The position numbers and the translations under genes were made by a program. A stretch of 5,068 nucleotides of DNA from NCBI GenBank assembly GCA_964531525.1, contig CAZHDF010000225.1:1-5068 (forward strand), written 5' to 3'. Below are positions 1 through 4,407 of the stretch, one piece after another. Source of the DNA: CAYYWV01 sp964531525 (GTDB lineage Bacteria > Pseudomonadota > Alphaproteobacteria > JAAXGF01). A model generated the notes under the pieces. The model did no database searches. It saw nothing but the letters and a program-made list of their open reading frames with translations, and had not been told where the DNA came from. Position 1 is the first letter of the stretch. Each line of letters begins with the position of its first letter.

Positions 1-182
1 GCGACCATCCCGAGCGGGTGATCAAGAAGGCGGTCGAGCGCATGATCCCGCGCGGCCCCCTCGGACGCAGCCAGATGAAGAAGCTGCATGTCTATGCCGG
101 ATCCGAGCATCCCCACGCGGCCCAGAAGCCCGAGACGCTCGACATCGCCGCCATGAACCCCAAGAACAAGAGGACCGCCTGA
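1..182 (+). CDS. rplM: 50S ribosomal protein L13, C-terminal part (5' end outside window)
   Basis: Reading from base 3 gives 59 residues up to a TGA at 180-182, beginning DHPERVIKKAVERMIPRGPL and continuing through GRSQMKKLHVYAGSEHPH to a basic end, NPKNKRTA. The block RMIPRGPLGR followed by KKLHVYAG is the conserved C-terminal signature of L13, an early-assembly protein of the large ribosomal subunit that contacts 23S rRNA. The N-terminal half, start codon and promoter lie upstream of the window, so the gene is partial because of the window edge and not because it is broken. One base separates its stop codon from the rpsI start, which fits the widespread rplM-rpsI operon and translational coupling. 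Recognition is by family motif and by the neighbouring S9 gene. Confidence 0.96.
   Translation, partial: DHPERVIKKAVERMIPRGPLGRSQMKKLHVYAGSEHPHAAQKPETLDIAAMNPKNKRTA
168..174 (+). promoter_or_regulatory. Ribosome binding site of rpsI, inside the end of rplM
   Basis: AAGAGGA lies nine bases before the ATG at 184, within the last codons of rplM. It supports the 184 start and fits coupled translation of L13 and S9. Confidence 0.7.
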
Positions 183-183
183 G

Positions 184-672
184 ATGGCCGAAGAAACTCA
201 GACGCTCGACGATCTCAAGGACCTCGGCGCGGTCCAGGCGCCGCCGGCGGAAGAGCCCGAGAAGCGCGAGCCCAAGATCGACGAGCAGGGCCGCTCCTAC
301 GCGACCGGCAAGCGCAAGGGCGCCATCGCCCGGGTCTGGATCAAGCCCGGCAGCGGCCGCATCACGGTCAATAAGCGCGATATCCTGACCTACTTCGCGC
401 GCCCCGTGCTGCGCATGATCATCAACCAGCCCTTCGTCGCCACCAACCGGACCGACCAGTACGACGTCTGGTGCACGGTCACGGGCGGCGGGCTCTCGGG
501 CCAGGCGGGAGCGGTGCGCCACGGAATTTCCAAGGCGCTGAGGCTCTACGAGCCCGACCTGCACAAGCCGCTCAGAACCGGCGGCTTTCTCACCCGCGAT
601 TCGCGCGTGGTCGAGCGCAAGAAATACGGCAAGCGCAAGGCGCGCCGCAGCTTCCAGTTCTCGAAGCGCTGA
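184..672 (+). CDS. rpsI: 30S ribosomal protein S9
   Basis: This 162-residue protein is a complete S9, a small-subunit head protein whose basic C-terminal tail reaches toward the P-site tRNA. The S9 core starts near residue 38 with SYATGKRKGAIARVWIKPG, continues through ITVNKRDILTYFARP and the glycine-rich TVTGGGLSGQAGAVRHGISK, and ends in the diagnostic tail KKYGKRKARRSFQFSKR. Residues 1-37 form an acidic, proline/glutamate-rich extension absent from the roughly 130-residue gammaproteobacterial protein but usual in alphaproteobacteria. The start at 184 is supported by AAGAGGA nine bases upstream and a one-base gap from rplM. A strong terminator follows 28 bases after the stop, so the operon appears to end here. 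Growth-rate control is expected for such an operon, but its promoter lies outside the window. Confidence 0.97.
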   Translation: MAEETQTLDDLKDLGAVQAPPAEEPEKREPKIDEQGRSYATGKRKGAIARVWIKPGSGRITVNKRDILTYFARPVLRMIINQPFVATNRTDQYDVWCTVTGGGLSGQAGAVRHGISKALRLYEPDLHKPLRTGGFLTRDSRVVERKKYGKRKARRSFQFSKR

Positions 673-700
673 CGCGCGTTTCCGAATAGCGCCTCAAGAG

Positions 701-728
701 GCCCGCCGCCATGGCGGGCTTCTTTTTT
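701..728 (+). terminator. Rho-independent terminator of the rplM-rpsI operon
   Basis: GCCCGCC (701-707) pairs perfectly with GGCGGGC (713-719) across the five-base loop GCCAT, followed by a T-rich run at 720-728 broken by one C. It sits 28 bases past the rpsI stop. The T run overlaps the TAA stop (727-729) of the converging TfoX-like gene. Read on the minus strand, the same stem is preceded by an A run but has no U tract after it, so it should work mainly for rpsI. Confidence 0.9.
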
Positions 729-1104
729 ACTCGGGGTTTTCGCCTTTCCTCCGTCCTTTCTTCCTGCGGGGCTTGGGGAAGGTCCGGGCGAAGCGAGCGC
801 TTTTTTCGATCCAGGGTGCGAGCGCCCGGGCGTCGCGGACGAGGGTGTCGGGCAGGAGCACGTAGTCCTTCTTGACCGGCCCGGTCGCGAAGTAGCGCAG
901 CGGCCGTCCGCCCCGGGCCGTGAGCGCCGCGCGATCGTCGCCGGGCAGCTTGAGGGCGAGGCCCGCCGTCGTCAGCGAGGCGAAGATGCGCCCGTCAACA
1001 TAGGCCGCCGCGCCGCTGAAGAAATGCCGACACTCGATGGCGTCGTCGCCGGGAGCCGCCTGCGCGAGCAGGGACGACAGCATCTTGCGCGCGGCTTCGA
1101 CCAT
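727..1104 (-). CDS. TfoX/Sxy N-terminal domain protein
   Basis: Taking the ATG at 1102-1104 as start gives 125 residues, MVEAARKMLSSLL onward. The stretch CRHFFSGAAAYVDGRIFASL, then a lysine-containing LALKLP strand, then DYVLLPDTLV and an ALAPWIEKSARFA helix match the TfoX N-terminal domain pattern (RxMFGGxGxYxDGxxFA, LYLK, Y-x-x-P-ExL, LxxWxxxA). There is no C-terminal TfoX domain; the protein ends in a very basic tail, KPRRKKGRRKG. Stand-alone TfoX-N proteins of about 110-125 residues are common in alphaproteobacteria and mostly uncharacterised; in gammaproteobacteria full Sxy/TfoX works with CRP to induce competence genes. The frame stays open to 1272, but the added 56 residues are proline/arginine-rich and cross the intergenic palindrome, so the internal ATG, with AGAGG about 11 bases upstream, is preferred. 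The gene converges on rpsI and diverges from the Crp/Fnr gene. Confidence 0.82.
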   Translation of the reverse strand: MVEAARKMLSSLLAQAAPGDDAIECRHFFSGAAAYVDGRIFASLTTAGLALKLPGDDRAALTARGGRPLRYFATGPVKKDYVLLPDTLVRDARALAPWIEKSARFARTFPKPRRKKGRRKGENPE

Positions 1105-1147
1105 TTCGCTTGGAGCCTCTGTCCGGTGTCGGCGCGTGCGCCCCGCG

Positions 1148-1176
1148 TCGGGATACTCACCATGGGCGAGTATGAT
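1148..1176 (+). promoter_or_regulatory. Candidate promoter with overlapping palindromic operator, upstream of the Crp/Fnr gene
   Basis: TATGAT at 1171-1176 matches five of six bases of the sigma70 -10 hexamer; TCGGGA at 1148-1153 is a weak -35 (three of six) at 17-base spacing. Between and over them lies a 21-base imperfect palindrome, arms ATACTC (1153-1158) and GAGTAT (1168-1173), centred on 1163, with two more inner pairs (1160/1166, 1161/1165) and mismatches at 1159/1167 and 1162/1164. A protein bound here would block the predicted plus-strand promoter. The position is also 49 bases or more upstream of the TfoX start, so it could serve both genes. This is pattern reading only. Confidence 0.33.
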
Positions 1177-1287
1177 GGCCAAGCGCGCCGGGGTCGATGG
1201 GCTTCGAGGGACGTTCGCCGGGCTTGCGGGGCGGGGAGGGTGCGGGCATAAGGCGGGGGCAGGGAGCGTCACCCGCGCGTCCGGAAC

Positions 1288-1295
1288 GAGGGAGA
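1288..1295 (+). promoter_or_regulatory. Ribosome binding site deciding the start of the Crp/Fnr gene
   Basis: GAGGGAGA ends four bases before the ATG at 1300. A second in-frame ATG at 1306 would lie about ten bases from it and cannot be excluded; the difference is only two residues. Confidence 0.6.
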
Positions 1296-1299
1296 TCCC

Positions 1300-1977
1300 A
1301 TGCCCATGACGAACGCCACCGACTGGATCGCCGGGTTCCCGGGGCTCGACGCGCTCGACGACGAGGCGCGCGCCCTGCTTGCGCGCGATGCCCGGCCGGC
1401 GCTGCTGCCTCCCGGCACGGTGGCGTTTCGCGCCGGCGATCCCTGCCTCAGCTACATCTTCGTCGTCTCGGGCACGGTCCGGGTGCGCGAGGTCTCGGAA
1501 TCAGGGCGCGAGATCGTGCTCTACCGGGTCGTCGCGGGCGAGACCTGCGTGCTGACGACCGCCTGCCTGATGGCGCGCGAGGACTACGCCGCCGAGGGCG
1601 TGGCCGAGGGCGAAGTGCGCGCCGTCCTGGTGCCGGCCGACTGCTTCCGCCGGCTTCTCGACCGATCGGCGGCATTCCGCGATTTCGTGTTCGCGACCTT
1701 CGCCCGCCGGCTCAACGACCTCGTGCTGCTGGTCGACGAGGTGGTGTTCGGCCAGATCGACGCGCGCCTCGCCCAATGCCTTCTCGACCGCGCGGGCCGA
1801 GACGGGGTCGTGCGGCTCACCCATCACGAGATCGCGGTCGAGCTCGGCACCGCGCGCGAGGTGGTGAGTCGCCAGCTCAAGGCCTTCGAGCGCGAGGGCC
1901 GGGTCCGCCTCGAACGCGGCCGGATCGAAATTCGCGATCGCGGGGCGCTGGCCACCCTCGCCCGCCAACCGGGCTAG
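1300..1977 (+). CDS. Crp/Fnr-family transcriptional regulator, non-FNR, probably not cAMP-binding
   Basis: The 225-residue product has the family architecture: a cNMP-type beta-roll at about residues 15-120 (LLPPGTVAFRAGDPC, YIFVVSGTVRVREVSESGRE), a dimerisation helix around 122-150, and a Crp-type winged helix at about 150-215. The recognition helix GTAREVVSRQLKAFEREG carries E187, S190 and R191 in the E-x-x-S-R spacing of FNR, which suggests TTGAT-like half sites. The phosphate-binding cassette of true CRP (GE-x-x-L/G...RSA) is replaced by GETCVLTTACLM with C83 and C89, and the N-terminal cysteine cluster of FNR is absent (only C49, C83, C89, C115, C160). It is therefore probably neither a cAMP receptor nor an oxygen-sensing [4Fe-4S] FNR; a thiol-, redox- or small-ligand-responsive role is inference. 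It is transcribed away from the TfoX-like gene, and its stop codon lies inside a hairpin. Confidence 0.9.
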   Translation: MPMTNATDWIAGFPGLDALDDEARALLARDARPALLPPGTVAFRAGDPCLSYIFVVSGTVRVREVSESGREIVLYRVVAGETCVLTTACLMAREDYAAEGVAEGEVRAVLVPADCFRRLLDRSAAFRDFVFATFARRLNDLVLLVDEVVFGQIDARLAQCLLDRAGRDGVVRLTHHEIAVELGTAREVVSRQLKAFEREGRVRLERGRIEIRDRGALATLARQPG

Positions 1978-2011
1978 CTTCGACACACAAGCGCAAGGCG
2001 CGTCAAGCTAG
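1974..2011 (+). repeat. Inverted repeat / hairpin spanning the Crp/Fnr stop codon
   Basis: CTAGCTT then GAC (1974-1984, one bulged C at 1981) pairs with GTCAAGCTAG (2002-2011). The interval holds a small inner stem GCGC-AAG-GCGC (1991-2001). The TAG stop (1975-1977) is in the left arm. There is no T run after it, so it is not a canonical terminator; it may still end or stabilise the transcript. It also sits at the left edge of the AT-richer patch, so it could mark a junction. Confidence 0.55.
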
Positions 2012-2183
2012 ATCATTGGTGAAAGCCAGACAACAACGCGGTTCTGACTTTTTGCTCCCGGAACCACACCTCGATCAGCTATTGCCATGATCCGATCCGC
2101 AAATAGGGGTGACTGACGTGGCGGCCTATGAGGAACGTATGCTGAGACGCGGGCTTGGTAAAAGCGTCCAGTTGGTCAATTGT
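1978..2183. other. Gene-free gap between convergent Crp/Fnr and NYN genes
   Basis: Apart from the hairpin at 1974-2011 I see no convincing gene, RNA or terminator in these 206 bases. Base composition drops from the left edge rightward, so the compositional junction probably lies in here. A weak 5-base inverted repeat GATCA (2073-2077)/TGATC (2088-2092) is present but is at chance level. No terminator for either converging gene was found apart from the non-canonical hairpin. Confidence 0.5.
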
Positions 2184-2783
2184 TTATGTCGGTCGTTCCT
2201 TCCATGTCATGCCGTCTAGCTCGCAGAGGGCATCAGCAATGTATCGAAGACGTGGATTAAGGCCGTTTGAAAATGCAGAGAGGAAAACCTGAACCCCCGC
2301 TTTCAAAACTTCTTGGACTAGAGGTTCGTAGTCTCCATCCCCACTCATAAGAAGTATAGCATCAGTATTTCCATTATAGACGTGACTTAAGACATCAACA
2401 CAAAGCTGAATATCAACTCCCTTACCGCTACGAGTTTTCTTGTCTTTTTTGAATACGCAAGGTGTTACCGAATTAGGTAACATGGAGGCCATATGTTTGG
2501 TGAAATTTAGCCTCCGCAGTGCCTCTCGAACTGAGTTGACGCGATCTTCGTCTCCAACAACGTATGTGTAGTAGGTAACCCGAAGAATTTCGTGATACTG
2601 CGCAAGATGTGTGAAAGATGGCGACCATATTGCTACATCGGGATCGTGAAACAGCTTGTCATCGCGGGGAACATAGCCCTGATTAAGCATCTCCTGGTAT
2701 CGGCAGACCAAGTTTTCGCCATCCACGAAAACCATAATGCGCCTCGTGGGCCTGGCGAGAAGGGCCTCTGTAGCCGGGTTCAT
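2184..2783 (-). CDS. NYN domain (LabA/DUF88-like) predicted ribonuclease
   Basis: From the ATG at 2781-2783 the product is 199 residues; in-frame ATG at 2799-2801 (205 aa) and TTG at 2817-2819 (211 aa) are alternatives, and none has a good Shine-Dalgarno sequence. Strand one is RRIMVFVDGENLV, with the first catalytic-type Asp and the Asn two residues after the Gly. Later come KGVDIQLCVDVLSHVY, a second acidic pair, then DAILLMSGDGDYEPLVQEVLKAG and a final IADALCELDGM. This D-x-G/E-N ... K-x-V-D ... SGDGDY order is the NYN fold of PIN-like metal-dependent RNases, and all acidic positions expected for metal binding are kept, so the enzyme is probably intact. No partner domain, signal peptide or membrane segment is visible. 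Homologues act in RNA turnover, and some sit in defence or mobile contexts; its target here is unknown. Composition differs strongly from its neighbours. Confidence 0.85.
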   Translation of the reverse strand: MNPATEALLARPTRRIMVFVDGENLVCRYQEMLNQGYVPRDDKLFHDPDVAIWSPSFTHLAQYHEILRVTYYTYVVGDEDRVNSVREALRRLNFTKHMASMLPNSVTPCVFKKDKKTRSGKGVDIQLCVDVLSHVYNGNTDAILLMSGDGDYEPLVQEVLKAGVQVFLSAFSNGLNPRLRYIADALCELDGMTWKERPT

Positions 2784-2828
2784 CCTGAAATCATCCCACA
2801 TTGTTGAACAGTCTGGCAACGCGATGAG

Positions 2829-2859
2829 GATATATTCTGCTTGCTGATCATGTCGCCAA
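2829..2859 (-). promoter_or_regulatory. Weak candidate promoter of the NYN gene
   Basis: On the minus strand TTGGCG (2854-2859) and TATATC (2829-2834) each match four of six consensus bases, with a long 19-base spacer. The octamer GACATGAT occurs in the spacer (2847-2854) and again upstream (2870-2877). Start of transcription would fall near 2822, almost at the TTG and 20-40 bases before the ATG options. The assignment is tentative. Confidence 0.27.
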
Positions 2860-3018
2860 AATCCTGTTTATCATGTCCTGCAGCAGTTGTTGAACCAGTG
2901 GGGATGTCGACAAGCCCGTGTGGCATCCGAGTCTTGGCGGGCTGATTCATCGGCTCGCCAGTTTCGTGTTCCGGCTTGGTGACTAAGTTACTGTCGTGGG
3001 CGGCGGGTTGGGGTTCAC

Positions 3019-3042
3019 TCCGGGCGTTCGGAACAATCCGGA
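3019..3042 (+). promoter_or_regulatory. Nested dyad upstream of the DUF2892 gene
   Basis: TCCGG (3019-3023) and CCGGA (3038-3042) flank a second dyad, GTTC-G-GAAC (3026-3034). The centres differ by only half a base. It ends six bases before the Shine-Dalgarno sequence, a position suitable for an operator or for a leader structure. The one-base inner loop makes a DNA-binding site more likely than an RNA hairpin. Confidence 0.3.
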
Positions 3043-3047
3043 AGGAT

Positions 3048-3053
3048 GGAGGA
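3048..3053 (+). promoter_or_regulatory. Ribosome binding site fixing the DUF2892 start at 3058
   Basis: GGAGGA ends four bases before the ATG at 3058. The in-frame ATG at 3046 overlaps this motif and has no ribosome binding site of its own, so 3058 is the start. Confidence 0.75.
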
Positions 3054-3057
3054 AGTC

Positions 3058-3273
3058 ATGCTTTCCAAGAACGTCGGAACCGCGGACCGGATCGTCCGCA
3101 TCCTGCTCGGCATCGTGTTGATCGCGCTGGTTTTCGTCGGCCCGCAGACGCCCTGGGGCTGGATCGGCGTGATCCCGCTCGTGACCGGCTTGGTCGCGCG
3201 TTGCCCGGCGTACTCGCTGTTCGGCATCCGCACCTGTTCGACCGGCGGGTCGACCGAGCGCCACGCGCACTGA
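3058..3273 (+). CDS. DUF2892 (YgaP-like) small inner-membrane protein
   Basis: The 71-residue product begins MLSKNVGTADRIVRILLG, the N-x-G-x-x-D-R-x-x-R-x-x-x-G signature of DUF2892, the membrane part of YgaP. Two hydrophobic helices are visible, about residues 12-28 and 32-50, the second with the family's WxxxGxIPLxTG motif, followed by ARCPAYSLFGIRTC, which carries the two conserved cysteines of the CPxY-x-x-x-G-x-x-TC block. Length is normal for the stand-alone form; there is no rhodanese domain. YgaP itself is a membrane-anchored sulphurtransferase, so a sulphur-related role is possible, but the stand-alone protein has no established function. It lies 84 bases ahead of argC on the same strand with no obvious terminator between, so read-through is possible. 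Its high GC matches argC and the Crp/Fnr gene, unlike the NYN gene. Confidence 0.88.
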   Translation: MLSKNVGTADRIVRILLGIVLIALVFVGPQTPWGWIGVIPLVTGLVARCPAYSLFGIRTCSTGGSTERHAH

Positions 3274-3322
3274 GCCCGCCGCGCGCCGCGGAGAGAAACA
3301 CGGCCCTTGCCATGGGCGGTCG

Positions 3323-3345
3323 TCCCGGCTAACACGGCGCCGGGA
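3323..3345 (+). promoter_or_regulatory. Hairpin in the argC leader, abutting the ribosome binding site
   Basis: TCCCGGC (3323-3329) pairs perfectly with GCCGGGA (3339-3345) around a nine-base loop; the last paired base is the first A of the argC Shine-Dalgarno stretch AAAGGAG (3345-3351). Such a stem could tune ribosome access. There is no T run, so it is not a canonical terminator. In a region this GC-rich a seven-base stem may also be chance. Confidence 0.35.
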
Positions 3346-3357
3346 AAGGAGACTGAC

Positions 3358-4407
3358 ATGGCAACGGGCAAGGTCCGCGCCGCGATCATCGGCGCGAGCG
3401 GCTATACGGGGGCGGAGCTGATCCGCCTGCTCGCCGGGCATCCGGACATCGCGATCGCGACCCTGATCGCGGCGCGCCGCGCGGGCGAGCCGATCGGCGC
3501 GGTGTTCCCCCATCTCGCGCCTTATGGCCTGCCCGATCTGGTGGCGCTCGACGCGGTAGATTGGTCGGCGCACGACGTCGCGTTCTGCTGCCTGCCCCAT
3601 GGCACCACCCAGGAGGTGATCGCGGGGCTGCCGCGAACGCTCAAGATCGTCGATCTCTCGGCCGACTTCCGGCTCGCCGACACCGCCGAATACGCGCGCT
3701 GGTACGGGCGCGAGCACGGCGCGCCCGAGTTGCAGCGCGAGGCGGTCTACGGCCTCGCCGAGATCGCGCGCGAGCGGATCAAGGCCGCCCGGCTGGTGGC
3801 CAACCCGGGCTGCTATCCCACCACCGCGATGCTGCCACTGGTGCCGTTGGTCGAGGCCGGCGCGATCGATCCCGACGAGATCGTCATCGACGCCAAGTCG
3901 GGCGTGACCGGCGCGGGGCGCGCGGTCCGCGAGAACATGCTCTATGCCGAGGTCGCCGAGGGGGTGCACGCCTACGCCATCGCCGGGCACCGCCACGCGC
4001 CCGAGATCGAGCAGGGGCTCGCCGAGGCCGCGGGCCGCGCGGTCACGGTCACTTTCACGCCCCATCTCATGCCCATGAACCGGGGCATCCTGGCGACCAC
4101 CTATGTCCGTTGCGCCGAGGGCTGGGACGCCGCCGGGCTCCGCCGCCTGCTCGCCGAGCGCTACGGGGCGGCCGAGCCCTTCGTCCATGTGCTCGCCGAG
4201 GGCGCGGCGCCCGCGACCCGCCACGTGCGCGGCTCGAACGCCTGCCTGATCGGCGTGTTCGGCGACCGGCGCCCGGGCCGCGCGATCCTGGTCTCGGCGA
4301 CCGACAACCTGGTCAAGGGCGCCGTCGGCCAAGCGGTCCAGTGCATGAACCTGATGTGCGGGCTGGACGAAACCGCCGGCCTCTCGGGCCTGCCCCAGTT
4401 TCCGTGA
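3358..4407 (+). CDS. argC: N-acetyl-gamma-glutamyl-phosphate reductase
   Basis: This 349-residue cytoplasmic enzyme reduces N-acetyl-glutamyl-phosphate to N-acetylglutamate semialdehyde with NADPH, the third step of arginine synthesis. The Rossmann nucleotide-binding loop IIGASGYTGAELIRLL is at residues 10-25. The catalytic cysteine is C152 in ANPGCYPT, and the general-base histidine is H211 in AGHRHAPEIEQ. KSGVTGAGR (180-188), FTPHLMPMNRGI (233-244) and the C-terminal NLVKGAVGQAVQCMNLM are further family blocks. Length and motifs fit the long ArgC type of bacteria. The ATG at 3358 is chosen because AGGAG lies six bases upstream and the family N-terminus starts there; the frame is open to an ATG at 3307, but that part has no homology features. 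The stop overlaps the start of the next gene by four bases. In several alphaproteobacteria argC directly follows rpsI; here other genes intervene. Confidence 0.97.
   Translation: MATGKVRAAIIGASGYTGAELIRLLAGHPDIAIATLIAARRAGEPIGAVFPHLAPYGLPDLVALDAVDWSAHDVAFCCLPHGTTQEVIAGLPRTLKIVDLSADFRLADTAEYARWYGREHGAPELQREAVYGLAEIARERIKAARLVANPGCYPTTAMLPLVPLVEAGAIDPDEIVIDAKSGVTGAGRAVRENMLYAEVAEGVHAYAIAGHRHAPEIEQGLAEAAGRAVTVTFTPHLMPMNRGILATTYVRCAEGWDAAGLRRLLAERYGAAEPFVHVLAEGAAPATRHVRGSNACLIGVFGDRRPGRAILVSATDNLVKGAVGQAVQCMNLMCGLDETAGLSGLPQFP

Larger units (their letters stand above)
2010..2990. other. AT-richer, probably horizontally acquired islet carrying the NYN gene
   Basis: Composition changes sharply across this stretch: bases 2341-2400 count to 35% and 2221-2280 to 48% G+C, against 75% for bases 3421-3480 in argC. 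The single gene inside uses A/T-ending codons avoided by all its neighbours. No transposase, integrase, tRNA or convincing target duplication was found at either edge, and the boundaries given are approximate. Acquisition is inferred from composition alone; a relic of recombination or integration is the simplest reading. Confidence 0.6.
2820..3057. other. Divergent intergenic region between NYN and DUF2892 genes
   Basis: Two hundred and more bases without a supportable gene. The left part is AT-rich and holds the candidate NYN promoter; the composition returns to high GC around 2980-3000. Near the right end there is a nested dyad before the DUF2892 gene. Short open frames on the plus strand from 2976 run into the DUF2892 gene out of frame and have no family features. 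Confidence 0.5.

Noticed and set aside
22..564. A 180-codon minus-strand frame opposite rplM and rpsI
   Set aside because: It is antisense to two conserved ribosomal-protein genes and has no recognisable motif.
1105..1272. Upstream extension of the TfoX-like frame by 56 residues
   Set aside because: The extra part is proline/arginine-rich, does not match the TfoX domain and would place the intergenic palindrome inside the coding region. It cannot be fully excluded without comparison.
1197..2090. A 297-codon plus-strand frame over the Crp/Fnr gene
   Set aside because: It is the out-of-frame shadow of the regulator, whose own frame has both expected domains and a ribosome binding site.
2119..2220. 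Short plus-strand frame VAAYEERMLRRGLGK... overlapping the NYN 3' end
   Set aside because: About 33 codons, no ribosome site and no recognisable family; it runs antisense into the NYN gene.
2108..2984. GGTGACT at 2108-2114 and 2978-2984 as a target duplication flanking the islet
   Set aside because: A shared 7-mer between two flanks of about 200 bases each is expected by chance, and the bases around it differ.
3307..3357. Upstream ATG extending argC by 17 residues
   Set aside because: The added residues have no ArgC features, cross the leader hairpin, and the ATG lacks a ribosome site; 3358 has AGGAG at good spacing.
2983..4332. A 449-codon open frame on the minus strand opposite DUF2892 and argC
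   Set aside because: It is antisense to argC, a clear family member, and its long openness is what strong GC codon bias produces. Its translation has no family motifs and is rich in Arg, Asp and Gly.
3561..4403. Long plus-strand extension in front of the gamma-CA reading frame
   Set aside because: It runs in another frame across argC and is Arg/Gly-rich low-complexity translation. The gamma-CA family N-terminus begins right after the GTG at 4404.
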